From contig NC_092574.1 in assembly GCF_037975245.1 (NCBI RefSeq), positions 24,057,713-24,121,712 on the forward strand: a DNA stretch of 64,000 nucleotides, in the 5' to 3' direction. A program made the position numbers and the translations under genes. This document shows, one piece after another, positions 1-10,520 of this stretch. Numbering within the stretch: position 1 is the first letter of the stretch; the number at the start of each line of letters is the position of its first letter. The notes below the pieces were generated by a model. The model did not search any database and had not been told where the DNA came from. It saw only the letters and a program-made list of their open reading frames with translations. The stretch is from Apostichopus japonicus. Its lineage: Eukaryota > Echinodermata > Holothuroidea > Aspidochirotida > Stichopodidae.

Positions 1-2782
1 TGTTTAAGTTAATTTGATAAAGTAGGTTTTTGTTGGAGTCTCTCTTTCTTACAACTTTGAGAGGGAAGTTTGGAGAAAATATGTACACAGTGATGTTCTA
101 CTCCGGCCTGATAAATGATCTCACAGGATAATACTGCACACCAGTTTTAACGACCCTGTCCGAGGTTACATTTTGTTTTTCTTATTAAAATACTGTCACA
201 TGATACAATCATCATTCATTTTGAGTACATATCATTATCTCCTTCAAGTGATGTCTCTTGATCATTATAACCTCTCATGTCGTATTCCATTCTGTACACT
301 AGGCCTCTCCATCTTGGCAATCCTCAATCCACAGCGTAGTAATTATCATAGCAGACAGTGCTGTACATTATGCATTAGTTTCTGTCACAGACTTACTGCT
401 ATTGTAAGCATTCAACTTGTAATGTACAGCAAAGCCTAGGAACATTTGTTACTTTATGGCTACAACGTGACACATGTTGCTGATGTCTGTGGACTGTGGT
501 TAATTACTCTGGAAGGGTAATAAACTAGTGCTGCTGTTAGTGGTCGTAATGAGGCCATCAGTTGCCTGGGATTCAAAAGCAATTTCTTGTAAATGGTCAT
601 AATGACGTAATTGCTCCTTTGTGTGATATTGATCCACCACCCCCATTCCCCAATATGGACTCGTCTGTATTCGGCTGTATGACAGGTACTTCCCAGAAAC
701 AGGAAGATCCTGATCCCCATTGCATTCTCAAATGTGAACACTTAGGCTTTAATTGAATGTCAAATGAAAGGGGAAATTGGAGACATGATCTATGGTAGCC
801 ATGTGCATTATTACATCGACATAAAGCCACAAGCAATTAGAACTTGTTGCGTATATAAACACACCTGTCTTCTCTGTCCACATTATTGAAGATTTAAGGA
901 AAACAAAAGTAAACAAAACATCATTACGAACCCACAACTACAAGGACAGCATAATTGAAGTTCAAACATACAATTTTTCCTTCTCTTTGGCTGTCATTCT
1001 TTATTAATAAATACTCCTTGGCAGTCCTCGCCACCACATGTCATATTCAGGCAGATATCAAATATATTCCGTGCCTTGCATTAAGCACTGTGCTTGTATT
1101 TGTGTCACAAAGTTAAAAAGTACATCATCCACTTGTATGCAGTGACTCATCCGATGAAAGGTAAAAATTTTTATGTTTGTGCACTTTTCTGTGTTGTACA
1201 GCATTGCTCTTCCTACAGTAAAGTACCGTACCGTAGTTCATTTATAGTTGAAATTGCATAATTTGTTGGAAGGGTGATGACTTGTTTGTTGTTTGCTGGT
1301 AGCCTGGTTCTGCTGCCTCTGTGAAGTGAGAGAATGATTGATAAAAATTAATATAATGTGGTAGTGTCGCATGCGGGGGGAATAGTGTCACATGCGGGGG
1401 AAAATTAATTTAATGGTGAGCCGTTGAAAAATTGGAAACTGCTGGCAGCATCCTTCACCAATTAGCAAATTTACATGAAATTTACAAACAAAAATAAACG
1501 GAAGGTTCTTTTAGAAACTTATCACTTCTCTTTTAGTGCCATGAAGCTTTTCCTGGAACATTGTATACAGAGATATCATATCAGTTTAAAGTGTAAAACA
1601 CACTTTATGAGGAGAATATGTTTTAATGGAAGAGTCTAATGATATGGGTGCTTCTGCTTACAATAGCCAATGAGATCAGCCCACTCTTTATCAATCCTAG
1701 TGATGTGCTTGAAAGAGCATTATCACTTTTCTTCAACAAAAAAATGTCACAGTATGTTTTGAAATATCACTTCACATACAATTTCCCATTGATAGTTAAA
1801 AGCACTTTTAGCTATTTAGAAAGTCTTACAACAGATCCTGATTGCATTTTAAAATGTGATACAGTACTGAAGATATCTCTGTCCATAAGTTGATTTAGTA
1901 GTTAATTTGGGCATGGTATCTTAACAACCTGTTAAAATTCTGTTGCTCAGGCTAAGCCAACCATCTCTCATACGACTAGACCAAACCTCCTTTGCATATA
2001 GAAATGGGGTGAAAGTTTTGATTTGTGAGAACTGTAAGTGGTATTGAACCCAAATATGCTAGATATTCCAATTATGGTCACCCCTGCTTAAATGATATAT
2101 CTACTGTTAACTTACTGCTACTGTAAAAGTAGTTATCCACACTGAGACATTTAAAATCAATGGATATCAAAATATGTCAAAAACTTATAAATTCTAATGT
2201 GGGATCTATTCAGTGTACATGCATAATACTTAACTGAGTTTGCTGAACTTCTGTTGCACAATAAGCAATGGATATCAAAATATGTCAAAAAAATTATAAT
2301 TTCTAATGTGGGATCTATTCATCGTACTGTACATGCATATTACTAAATTGAGTTTGCTGATTTTCACATTGCACAATAAGCATCCCACGCCTGTTATCCT
2401 GTATCTCATCTATATTCACAAAGTTTGAATTGCACACAATCTCAATGGCATTATGATGTGAATTAAATTCATATCAGGTTTTAAAAGCTGTCCTACTGTA
2501 TGTGGTTCTCTTTTGTTAAGAAGTTTGCTGTAGAGCCTGTTGTGTCCTTGGACAAAGCACCTGAAATTCTATTATGTGAAGACAAATGCCGTGGGATTCC
2601 TATTGATATTTGCGGCTTCTGTGAAGTTACCACCACGTGTCAAACTTTTGAAAAGACCGGAGATCAGAAATAGTGTGACAAGTTCTGCTCTGGTGGTAAC
2701 TTCTATTATTCTAGTTTGTCCACAGTATACATAGATACAGGCAATTTACACTTCCTTTTCTGTCTTTTTTGCTTATTTTCAG
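1..2782. other. Non-coding 5' flank or 5' intron of the ANKRD50-type gene
   Basis: I see no coding exon here. The stretch is AT-rich and its short open frames have no recognisable motif. It ends in a good splice acceptor (pyrimidine-rich, then TTTTCAG at 2776-2782), so at least its 3' part is probably an intron between an unseen non-coding first exon and the large coding exon. It holds a two-copy duplication at 2159-2382 and a pair of GTCRCATGCGGGGG words near 1366-1400. Confidence 0.55.
2159..2382. repeat. Two-copy tandem duplication, about 110 bp unit
   Basis: Copy 1 (about 2159-2267) and copy 2 (about 2267-2382) both start with AATGGATATCAAAATATGTC and end with TTGCACAATAAGCA. They differ by substitutions and small indels, so the duplication is not recent. 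Confidence 0.85.
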
Positions 2783-2941
2783 ATTTGGAAATTGTCAAGT
2801 ACTGGTGGAGAGTGACAAACTCTGAAGGCAACATTTGGATGCGTTTTGTTCCGGGGAAGAAACTGTCATATTGCAGAGTGATTGGTGGCGTAGATGTTTA
2901 AGAGATGTTTCTCGTAGACTTGGTCATCGAGTAAACCCAAG

Positions 2942-5900
2942 ATGAGTGGTAGCACTTTACAAGGGAAGAGCTTCTTCTGTCGAGAATGGGCTTTCCACAA
3001 GTTGGTACATTGCCTGGACAGTCGCCATTCCTCAAGAACATGTGGTACTTTGATAGTTGGTGGCCCTGGAAGTGGCAAAACGGCTCTCTGCTCTGAAATT
3101 GTTTGGCCGACTCTTCAGCAAGGAAAGAAACGGTCATTAGGTAAACGACTTTTGGCTCATCACTTCTGCCAAGGCCATGACAAAGAAACTCTCTCAGTGT
3201 CAAAGTTCATTCAAGGACTTGTCGCATCTCTCATCAAGTCCACGCTTGTGCCAGGCTTCTCCGAGAAACTGAGAGACCCTGTGGTGCAGGCTGCATTGGA
3301 GCCAGCCTACTGTGAGCGCCACCCCGATGAAGCTTTCAAAAATGGCATTCTTGTGCCTCTGTGTGCCCTCACCCCTCCCGGTAGAAACTGTTTTATACTC
3401 GTGGACTCCATAGATGAAGGTTACCCTGACCTTTCTCCCAACGAAACCACAACTTTCAGTAGAACGGTCGCCGAACTACTGGCCAATCATCATGAGCTGT
3501 TTCCACCTTGGCTCTGCTTGGTGTGCAGTGCCAGGAAACAGAGCAAGGCAGTCACCAGAATGTTCACAGGTTTCAGAAAGCTTAGTCTCGATGACCTGCG
3601 AAAGTCCTACATCGTTCGCGACGTACAACAATACATACTTAATAGGCTCGATCATGATGACTCCATCAGGAAACATCTCAACAAGGAGACCGCAGAGATG
3701 CTGAACCAACTTCACATCAAGAGCAACGGATGTGTTTTGTACCTGGAGCGAGTTCTAAACGGTGTCTCAGATGGGTTCATCACACTGCAGGATGTTGTTG
3801 AAATTCCCGCAACTTTAAATGGATTGTATCTGTGGGAGTGTCAGAAAATGTTTGCACGAAAGCATTTCAGCAAATTACGTCCATTGTTTTGTGTGCTTCT
3901 TGCCAGTACACATCCTATGACGGAGAGTGAACTCTATTCATGTGCCAGAACTAGAAACCTATCTCTGACCAAGGAAGACTTTGGTGAGAGGCTTGGATTA
4001 ATGTCCAGGTTACTTATCACCCATTCAGAGAATAGGCTAGCTCTTTTTCACCACAGTTTTGCAGAGTGGCTTCAAGATGTTAAAGTGTGTACCCAGAAAT
4101 ATCTGTGCAGTCAAGCTGAAGGACATGCTATGCTTGCCTTGAGGTATACCTGCAGTGCCTCCGACCTTACTCCTACTCAAGTGCAGGACTTTGCTCGTAA
4201 CCTGCTGAAAGCTGGCATGGAACCTCCACTCGATGAGAACCATCTAGCCATGTGGATGATGTGGGCAGGGACGCCGCTCTACGACTGTCCCATACGTCAG
4301 AAGAGCAAACACCAAGATGTTGTGCAATTACTCTCAAAGGCTGGTGCCAGAGTTGTGGACATTGATAGAAATTCTCTAATAATTCTCGATGCCTTAGAGA
4401 AAGAGGAAACTTTAAAGAGCTTTTTAGATAGTGGAGCATCTGTCAACCAGGTAGACAGTAATGGAAGGTCTCTACTCGCAAATGCATGCTACAGTGGGAA
4501 TACGAATGCTGTGTATTTCCTTCTGTCACAGAACACAGATCTTGATATCTGTGATCGAACAGGGCAGACTGCTCTTGGTCTAGCAGCACGGCAAGGACAT
4601 ACAGAAATAGTTAAACTCTTGATTGAAAGAGGGTCAAAGATAGACCATGTTGACAAAGAAGGCTGGACACCTCTAAGGTCATCTGCATGGGGAGGACACA
4701 CAGAGGTTGTGATTGCCCTGCTTAATGCTGGTGCTAAAGTTGACTGTAGTGACACTGACAAGAGGACTGCTTTGCGAGCTGCAGCCTGGGGTGGTCATGC
4801 TGATATTGTCAATAAGTTGATTGAAAATGGTGCCCAGGTTAGCCAGATGGATCAAGATGGTAGGACTGCATTGATAGCTGCCGCGTACATGGGCCATGTG
4901 CAGATTGTGGGGGATCTATTGGAACACGGTGCGGACATCAATCACACAGACTGTGATGGGCGTACTGCTCTGTCAGTGGCTGCCATGTCAGTGGCAGTCA
5001 ATCAGGGTCACACCAAAGTCATTTCATTGCTGATTGAGAAGGGAGCTGATGTAGACCATAGTGATAATGAAGGAATGTCTCCACTAATCATGGCATCGTA
5101 TGAGGGTCATGAGCAGGTGGTGGAACTGTTACTGGAAGGGAAAGCAGACGTCGATCACATTGATAATAGCAACAGGACAGCTCTCATTGCTGCCGCATCC
5201 ATGGGTCACACCTCTATTGTCAAAGCTCTGCTCTACTGGGATGCTGCCGTGGACTCGATCGACAACGAAGGACGTACAGTTCTTTGCATTGCTGCTGTCC
5301 AAGGTAATTGTGAAGTTGTTAAAATTCTGCTGGACAGAGGATTAGATGAAATGCATAAGGACAATCATGGGTGGACTCCTCTACATATGAGTGCTCATGA
5401 AGGTCATACAAAAGTATGTCGTGTTATTCTGGACCTTGGGTCGCACATGACAGTTGACGTTGCAGATAGGGATGGTAGAACGCCATTGATTTTAGCTTGC
5501 CAAGAAGGACATATTGAGACTGTGAATGTACTATTAGATTATGGTGGAGACGTCCACAACACCTCCCACGATGGAAGGAATGGTGTCCGTGCATCAGCAC
5601 TAGAGGGCCACAAAGAACTGACCCAGCTCCTGATTGACAGGGGTGGGAACGTCAACTATGTGGATGCAGAAGGGAGGACGACATTGTACATGTTATCATT
5701 GGAAAACAAGGTACCAATGGTTAAGTTCCTCCTTCAGAGGGGAGCAAATCCTGAAATACCCGACTTGGAGGGACGCACGGGACTACATGTGGCCTCATGG
5801 CAAGGGCATGTTGGAATTGTCGAAGCTCTGTTACAGTTCAACGCAAATGTGAACGCAATGGACAAGGAACATCGGTCACCTCTACAGTCGGCTGCCTGGC

Positions 5901-7681
5901 AGGGTCACGTCCAGGTGTTAGAGCTACTGTTGCTTCATGGGGCTAACATCAATCATATGTGCAATCAGGGCGCCTCAGCGTTGTGCATCGCTGCCCAGGA
6001 GGGACATGTAGAAGTGGTTCGAGCTCTGCTTCACCACGGTGCCGAACCTAACCATGCAGACAGGCAGGGGCGTACTGCTATGAAGGTGGCTGTCAAAGGT
6101 GGACACCATCAAGTGGTAGAACTCTTAGAGAAGTGCGGTGCCTTTCCTCCAGTCTCTCCGTCTAGATCGTCCGACCAACAATCCCGAGGAAGTTCTTGCT
6201 CGATCAAGGACCTCGATATGAAGGGTCCTGGAATGTTGAGTAACAGTGCCCTCAATAGTTCGTCATCTGGTTCACCGGATTCAACTTACGAGAAAGGAAG
6301 GTCTGTCGCTTCGTCCCGCTCTTCCTCGAATCTCACCAATTCAGCAATACAGTTGATGCCACCACATGATGTCACTAAGGACCCATCTTTCATGGAGCAG
6401 ATTCAGATGCATGTGGAGTCTCCTCTCTGTGGCAAACCTCCTCGGACCAGGTCCCCGGATCCAGGCAGCATAAAGAGCTCCTCTTCTAGGATAACGTCAG
6501 GGAGCTCATTTCAAACAATTCCAGAAAATATCACCACCGCCCACAGTTCTGACTATATTTACCAAAAGCAGAAGATACCTGGACGTAGAAATGTTACTGG
6601 TTCTCTACCGAGGCGCTCCCCATCTCCTGGCCGCCAGCTACCACCATCAACATCACCAGTGGTTCACGAAGCCCAAGTTCATCAGGCATTCACGAGGAAG
6701 ACATCAGCTCCTGAGATGCGAGGATCTCCCAAACATCCCAATGGTACACCACCCATACCCACTCATACCAAGAGAGGTCATCGCAGATCCTCCTCGGATG
6801 CCAATGTCCATGCGTCGTTGGTTATAAGTAATCCAATCAGAGGTGACGCACAACTACCACACGACCTCTCTCCAATCACGAGTAACTCTTCAACTGGCAT
6901 CAGAAACAACGGATTTAAAGAAGGTTCACCTCGACATGTTCCCAAGGAAGGAGAAGCCCTATGTGAACCGTTCTACCATGTATTAGAGGGCAGAGTCTCC
7001 AGATCGAGCTCCTTGTCTCAGATATCAGCATCAGGTTCTCAACACTGCACGTCATCCCACGATCCAAATCTACTTTTCAGCTCTGTATTACCTCGTGCTG
7101 TAGTCCAGGGTAACAACCATGGCCCTTCAGAGCAAGCCAATGGAGATCAATTCAGGGGCCATCATCATATAGCGATGTCTCATGGTTCACCCCATCAAAG
7201 CCCTCACCATCAGCAATCTAGTAACACGCATACTTCTTCTTCCTTGTCTTCTAAAGGATTCCACGTCCGTGCTATATCGCAACCGGCAACACACATGTAT
7301 CCACCATCAAACCATGTGGCGGACACCAGCCACGTACATCGGAAACCATCTCTACCGGTTACTTTCAATCAATGCAACCTTCAGAGGGTGATTGCCAGCA
7401 CATCGAATGGTAGTGCACCCTTCAGCAGTAACAGCAGCAAGTCTGGATCCCCTGAGTCAAGACCCAGGCGCAACGGCATTGTAACCAACCCTAACTTCGC
7501 ACGCTTCACCACCAGCCAGAATAAGACCAATCTCCAAGCTGGGCGTGGTATAGGTAACCAGCAGAGCATCATCAGCAGAACTGGACCTGTCTTGACCCCC
7601 CTGGAGCAGAAACACGCACTGAAGATGAACATTGAGGGACAGTCAACAGTGAATGGTTTCAAGAAAGAAACACCACTCTGA
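2942..7681 (+). CDS. ANKRD50: Ankyrin repeat domain-containing protein 50 (ANKRD50-type), single giant coding exon
   Basis: A 1579-residue protein (human about 1429). Known role of the family: endosome-to-plasma-membrane recycling with the SNX27-retromer-WASH machinery. Order of domains seen: a conserved N-terminus with FFCREW at 11-16; a STAND-type NTPase with Walker A GGPGSGKT at 40-47 and a Walker B-like stretch ending VDSIDE at 154-159; about 17-18 ankyrin repeats from roughly 470 to 1063, most with the G-x-TAL-AA-GH pattern; then a Ser/Pro/His-rich, probably disordered tail of about 500 residues. The last four residues are E-T-P-L, a class I PDZ ligand. The start is firm: in-frame stops lie at 2891 and 2915, the exon begins at 2783 after an acceptor, and ATG 2942 has A at -3. 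A short out-of-frame upstream ORF precedes it. A donor-like G|GTTAGT follows the stop at once, so a 3' UTR intron is possible. Confidence 0.95.
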   Translation: MSGSTLQGKSFFCREWAFHKLVHCLDSRHSSRTCGTLIVGGPGSGKTALCSEIVWPTLQQGKKRSLGKRLLAHHFCQGHDKETLSVSKFIQGLVASLIKSTLVPGFSEKLRDPVVQAALEPAYCERHPDEAFKNGILVPLCALTPPGRNCFILVDSIDEGYPDLSPNETTTFSRTVAELLANHHELFPPWLCLVCSARKQSKAVTRMFTGFRKLSLDDLRKSYIVRDVQQYILNRLDHDDSIRKHLNKETAEMLNQLHIKSNGCVLYLERVLNGVSDGFITLQDVVEIPATLNGLYLWECQKMFARKHFSKLRPLFCVLLASTHPMTESELYSCARTRNLSLTKEDFGERLGLMSRLLITHSENRLALFHHSFAEWLQDVKVCTQKYLCSQAEGHAMLALRYTCSASDLTPTQVQDFARNLLKAGMEPPLDENHLAMWMMWAGTPLYDCPIRQKSKHQDVVQLLSKAGARVVDIDRNSLIILDALEKEETLKSFLDSGASVNQVDSNGRSLLANACYSGNTNAVYFLLSQNTDLDICDRTGQTALGLAARQGHTEIVKLLIERGSKIDHVDKEGWTPLRSSAWGGHTEVVIALLNAGAKVDCSDTDKRTALRAAAWGGHADIVNKLIENGAQVSQMDQDGRTALIAAAYMGHVQIVGDLLEHGADINHTDCDGRTALSVAAMSVAVNQGHTKVISLLIEKGADVDHSDNEGMSPLIMASYEGHEQVVELLLEGKADVDHIDNSNRTALIAAASMGHTSIVKALLYWDAAVDSIDNEGRTVLCIAAVQGNCEVVKILLDRGLDEMHKDNHGWTPLHMSAHEGHTKVCRVILDLGSHMTVDVADRDGRTPLILACQEGHIETVNVLLDYGGDVHNTSHDGRNGVRASALEGHKELTQLLIDRGGNVNYVDAEGRTTLYMLSLENKVPMVKFLLQRGANPEIPDLEGRTGLHVASWQGHVGIVEALLQFNANVNAMDKEHRSPLQSAAWQGHVQVLELLLLHGANINHMCNQGASALCIAAQEGHVEVVRALLHHGAEPNHADRQGRTAMKVAVKGGHHQVVELLEKCGAFPPVSPSRSSDQQSRGSSCSIKDLDMKGPGMLSNSALNSSSSGSPDSTYEKGRSVASSRSSSNLTNSAIQLMPPHDVTKDPSFMEQIQMHVESPLCGKPPRTRSPDPGSIKSSSSRITSGSSFQTIPENITTAHSSDYIYQKQKIPGRRNVTGSLPRRSPSPGRQLPPSTSPVVHEAQVHQAFTRKTSAPEMRGSPKHPNGTPPIPTHTKRGHRRSSSDANVHASLVISNPIRGDAQLPHDLSPITSNSSTGIRNNGFKEGSPRHVPKEGEALCEPFYHVLEGRVSRSSSLSQISASGSQHCTSSHDPNLLFSSVLPRAVVQGNNHGPSEQANGDQFRGHHHIAMSHGSPHQSPHHQQSSNTHTSSSLSSKGFHVRAISQPATHMYPPSNHVADTSHVHRKPSLPVTFNQCNLQRVIASTSNGSAPFSSNSSKSGSPESRPRRNGIVTNPNFARFTTSQNKTNLQAGRGIGNQQSIISRTGPVLTPLEQKHALKMNIEGQSTVNGFKKETPL

Positions 7682-9400
7682 GGTTAGTACACTACTACCT
7701 TCTTATGTTTCCATTTAAAGATCAACAACAATCTTGTTGAAATTAGCGAGCTGTACATAACCTAAAACTTTTTAGGAATGCTATCCTGGCATTTCTGACT
7801 CCCATGAATATAAATGGAGATTGTTTAAATTGATGATTAGTTACATCCAATCTACAGCATTTGGGTAGCTGCTGAATTATTGAAATTTGCGATACAAAGG
7901 GCCGTTATTGTACTTTCTAGCATACTGGTTCACTGGCAATATTGATGACCTTCAAATTGGCCACGTTAGAAGCTTCAAGGCAAGAGGTAGTAGGCAATAA
8001 GCATTACTACCAAGGAACCCATCTTGAATGCATAATGATATATTGTCATGTAATCATTGCAGATGTTTTGTAAATTATGGAAGCCTTTCTTTATTTTGTT
8101 TAGTTCATCTGTCCATAAAACATTATACTTTTGGACTGTTCATCCATTTTGCTATTGCCAAATTCTGCATTCTTGAATTTTTTTTCTAACTTTCAAGGTC
8201 ATCTGTATATTTTCCCTACCCCCTCCCATACCTGCTCCTAACTTTTATTGGTCTAAAAATATTGCCAACAAATTATCAAATGAATTTTCCAAGAAGTTCT
8301 GCTCCTGAAAGTTATTCTCAGACATTGAGAAGTGTAAATTTGCATAAAAATATTATATTGTTGTGTGAAAAAATTTAAATAATCAAGTTAACAGATGATT
8401 GTTGAAATATGAAAATGACTGACCTTAAGTGTTGTTTTGAAATTAAATCTTTGGTAGATATGAATGTAGTTTTACCCTATTCAGTTTGCATGAAATGTTT
8501 CAACAATTCTAGGAGCAGCTATGTACAGTAGCAATTCCACTAAGGCAACAAACACCGTATGACAACCATTGTAGCTCACTGGGTTGAAGTTACATTGTCA
8601 GGGAGATTGTATATTCTTCCTGGTTGCAGAACCTATGTAAGAAAAATCAACTTGTGGTAAGGACTGTTTAACACAATGAAGGGTCCGCCTGTCAACTTCC
8701 TTCATTTATGGACATTTTCACAAATTTCTGAGATCATACATGGAGAAGATTCAATTTTGGAAGCCAAAAAAAAAAGTAAGGAAAAGACATCTCTTGCCAT
8801 TGATGACACAGTTTACCGACTATTCAAACAAAGATGATTATTTTTATCTTCTTCACTTTCATTCAATAGCAATGTCCCCCCTTTGTCTTAAATGAGCCAT
8901 GCTCTCTCTGCAAGCCCCATTTTATTTCTAATGATCCATGCATCTGTTAATGAGCCTCTTTGTGGTATTGCAATCATTTCAGTCAATGCAGAACTTCTGC
9001 ATTGCATCTGCCAAGGTCAGTTTCTTAGTATTCAATTTTAAGGGTTGTAGGGGATGCGGTCTCTCGAGTATTCGCCTGTTTTTTTTTTTTTAGCCTCGCT
9101 TGATTACCACAAACTCATTTAGCAGTAATCCAATATCTTGTTTTTGTCAAGAATTGTCAGATGCAGTTTTAAGCAGTCATCTTCTTGCCATGCACCAAAA
9201 CAAGCAGAACAGGTTTTCAAATTAAAGAAGTCTTGTATAACACTGGACTGTAAGCAACTTGCTGTGTTGGGAATACATGTGTCTCCTGCCTCGTAAATTT
9301 CCCTAAACACTTTGGTTTAATCTCATTGGTTTCACAACATTATGTTTCTTCAAATCTTACTTTCTAAAGCAAATAAAGTTTTTAGGCCCTCAACACTTTT
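7682..9400 (+). other. Probable 3' UTR and downstream flank of the ANKRD50-type gene
   Basis: There is no coding content. Poly(A)-signal candidates are ATTAAA at 8442 and AATAAA at 9372, but sequence alone cannot place the transcript end. A candidate donor (GTTAGT) sits at 7683. Confidence 0.4.
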
Positions 9401-10290
9401 ACAGCAGATACACCTAACATGATGTTCTGGGCTCAAGTTGATAATATCTTCAAGTAATGATAGGGGGTTGCTGGTCAGCAATTTGTAGCATTTTGGGTGA
9501 GAAATACTTTGCACTTGTGTTGACATTTATGGACTGATCATTTGAGTTGGAAGGTGACTGTTTGACTCCCATGATGAGAATTGACATTGACCCATTGCTA
9601 CTTCACTCATGTGTTGTGTGCGCTGATGAACAAAGTAAAGGGCTCCATTTTATGCTACAGCCTGCTAACAGAAAATTGAAGCTTGTTTAATACTCACTTT
9701 AAGCACAATATGAGGAAGATATAATTACGTATGTTAGAAATCATGAAGAAAACACTTCAGTGATTGAAAGGATACATTTCAATAGCACTGTTAGATTTGA
9801 GAAATTGGCAGATAAAGGAGAAATGAATTGTGTGATTTTGCAGTGATCACATACTTTACTATGGATAATATTCTCACACCAAGTAAGTACTGTACAGTAG
9901 ACAGAAAAATGCCACATAAAATAGTATTAAACTGTTTGTGTTATTCAAAAAACTACAAGCCTTCCTGTTCGTCATATCTCCCCTTAGATCCTTTTCCTTC
10001 AACCTAAAAAAATTGTTAAGTAAGTTCTTAAAGATTTGGTTGGATATATAGAAGAGAGAGAAGTTTGGCAGACACTGATCGTTTTGTGTGAGCGCTTCCT
10101 CCAATTCTCTTAGTTCTTCTCCAAACTGGCTCACACAATAGCAATTGAATTAGAACTACGACATATTTAATTCACTCCCAAATAATTCGCACACAGAGGA
10201 GTTACTCAGAAATTAAAATTTGTGTTCGAGATGATCTGCACATGGATGATAGATTGGCCATTTTTGAGGTGTAATAGACTTATAGTTTTG

Positions 10291-10520
10291 GTGGAGGTCA
10301 AGGGTCATATGAGGTCAGTGGAGGTCAAACCAAAACCCAAATATCTCAAGAAGGACAATGGTAGCAACTCTAACATTGGACATGTGCCTTGTCCTAAATG
10401 AGTACAGGTTCCCTGTACTTAATTATTTCTGTGGGGTCAAAGGTCATTTGAAGTTAACAGAGGTTAAAGTGTGAACATCTTGAGACTGCTCTATCTGTAG
10501 TTCTAAGTTATAAAATTTGA
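10291..10520. repeat. Dispersed AGGTCA-rich repeat, dimer
   Basis: Two related sub-units start at about 10291 and 10431. Each opens with direct AGGTCA-type half-sites: AGGTCA-A-GGGTCA at 10295-10307, AGGTCA at 10312 and 10322, then GGGTCA-A-AGGTCA at 10434-10446. The same word order (GGTCAAAGGTCAT, then GAGGTCAAAG, then CTCAAGAAG) recurs near 47601-47780, so this is an interspersed repeat family. Confidence 0.7.

Noticed and set aside
9874-10134. Minus-strand 86-codon frame with a charged start
   Set aside because: No recognisable motif, AT-rich codons and a hydrophobic tail; no fitting splice partners seen. Treated as chance.
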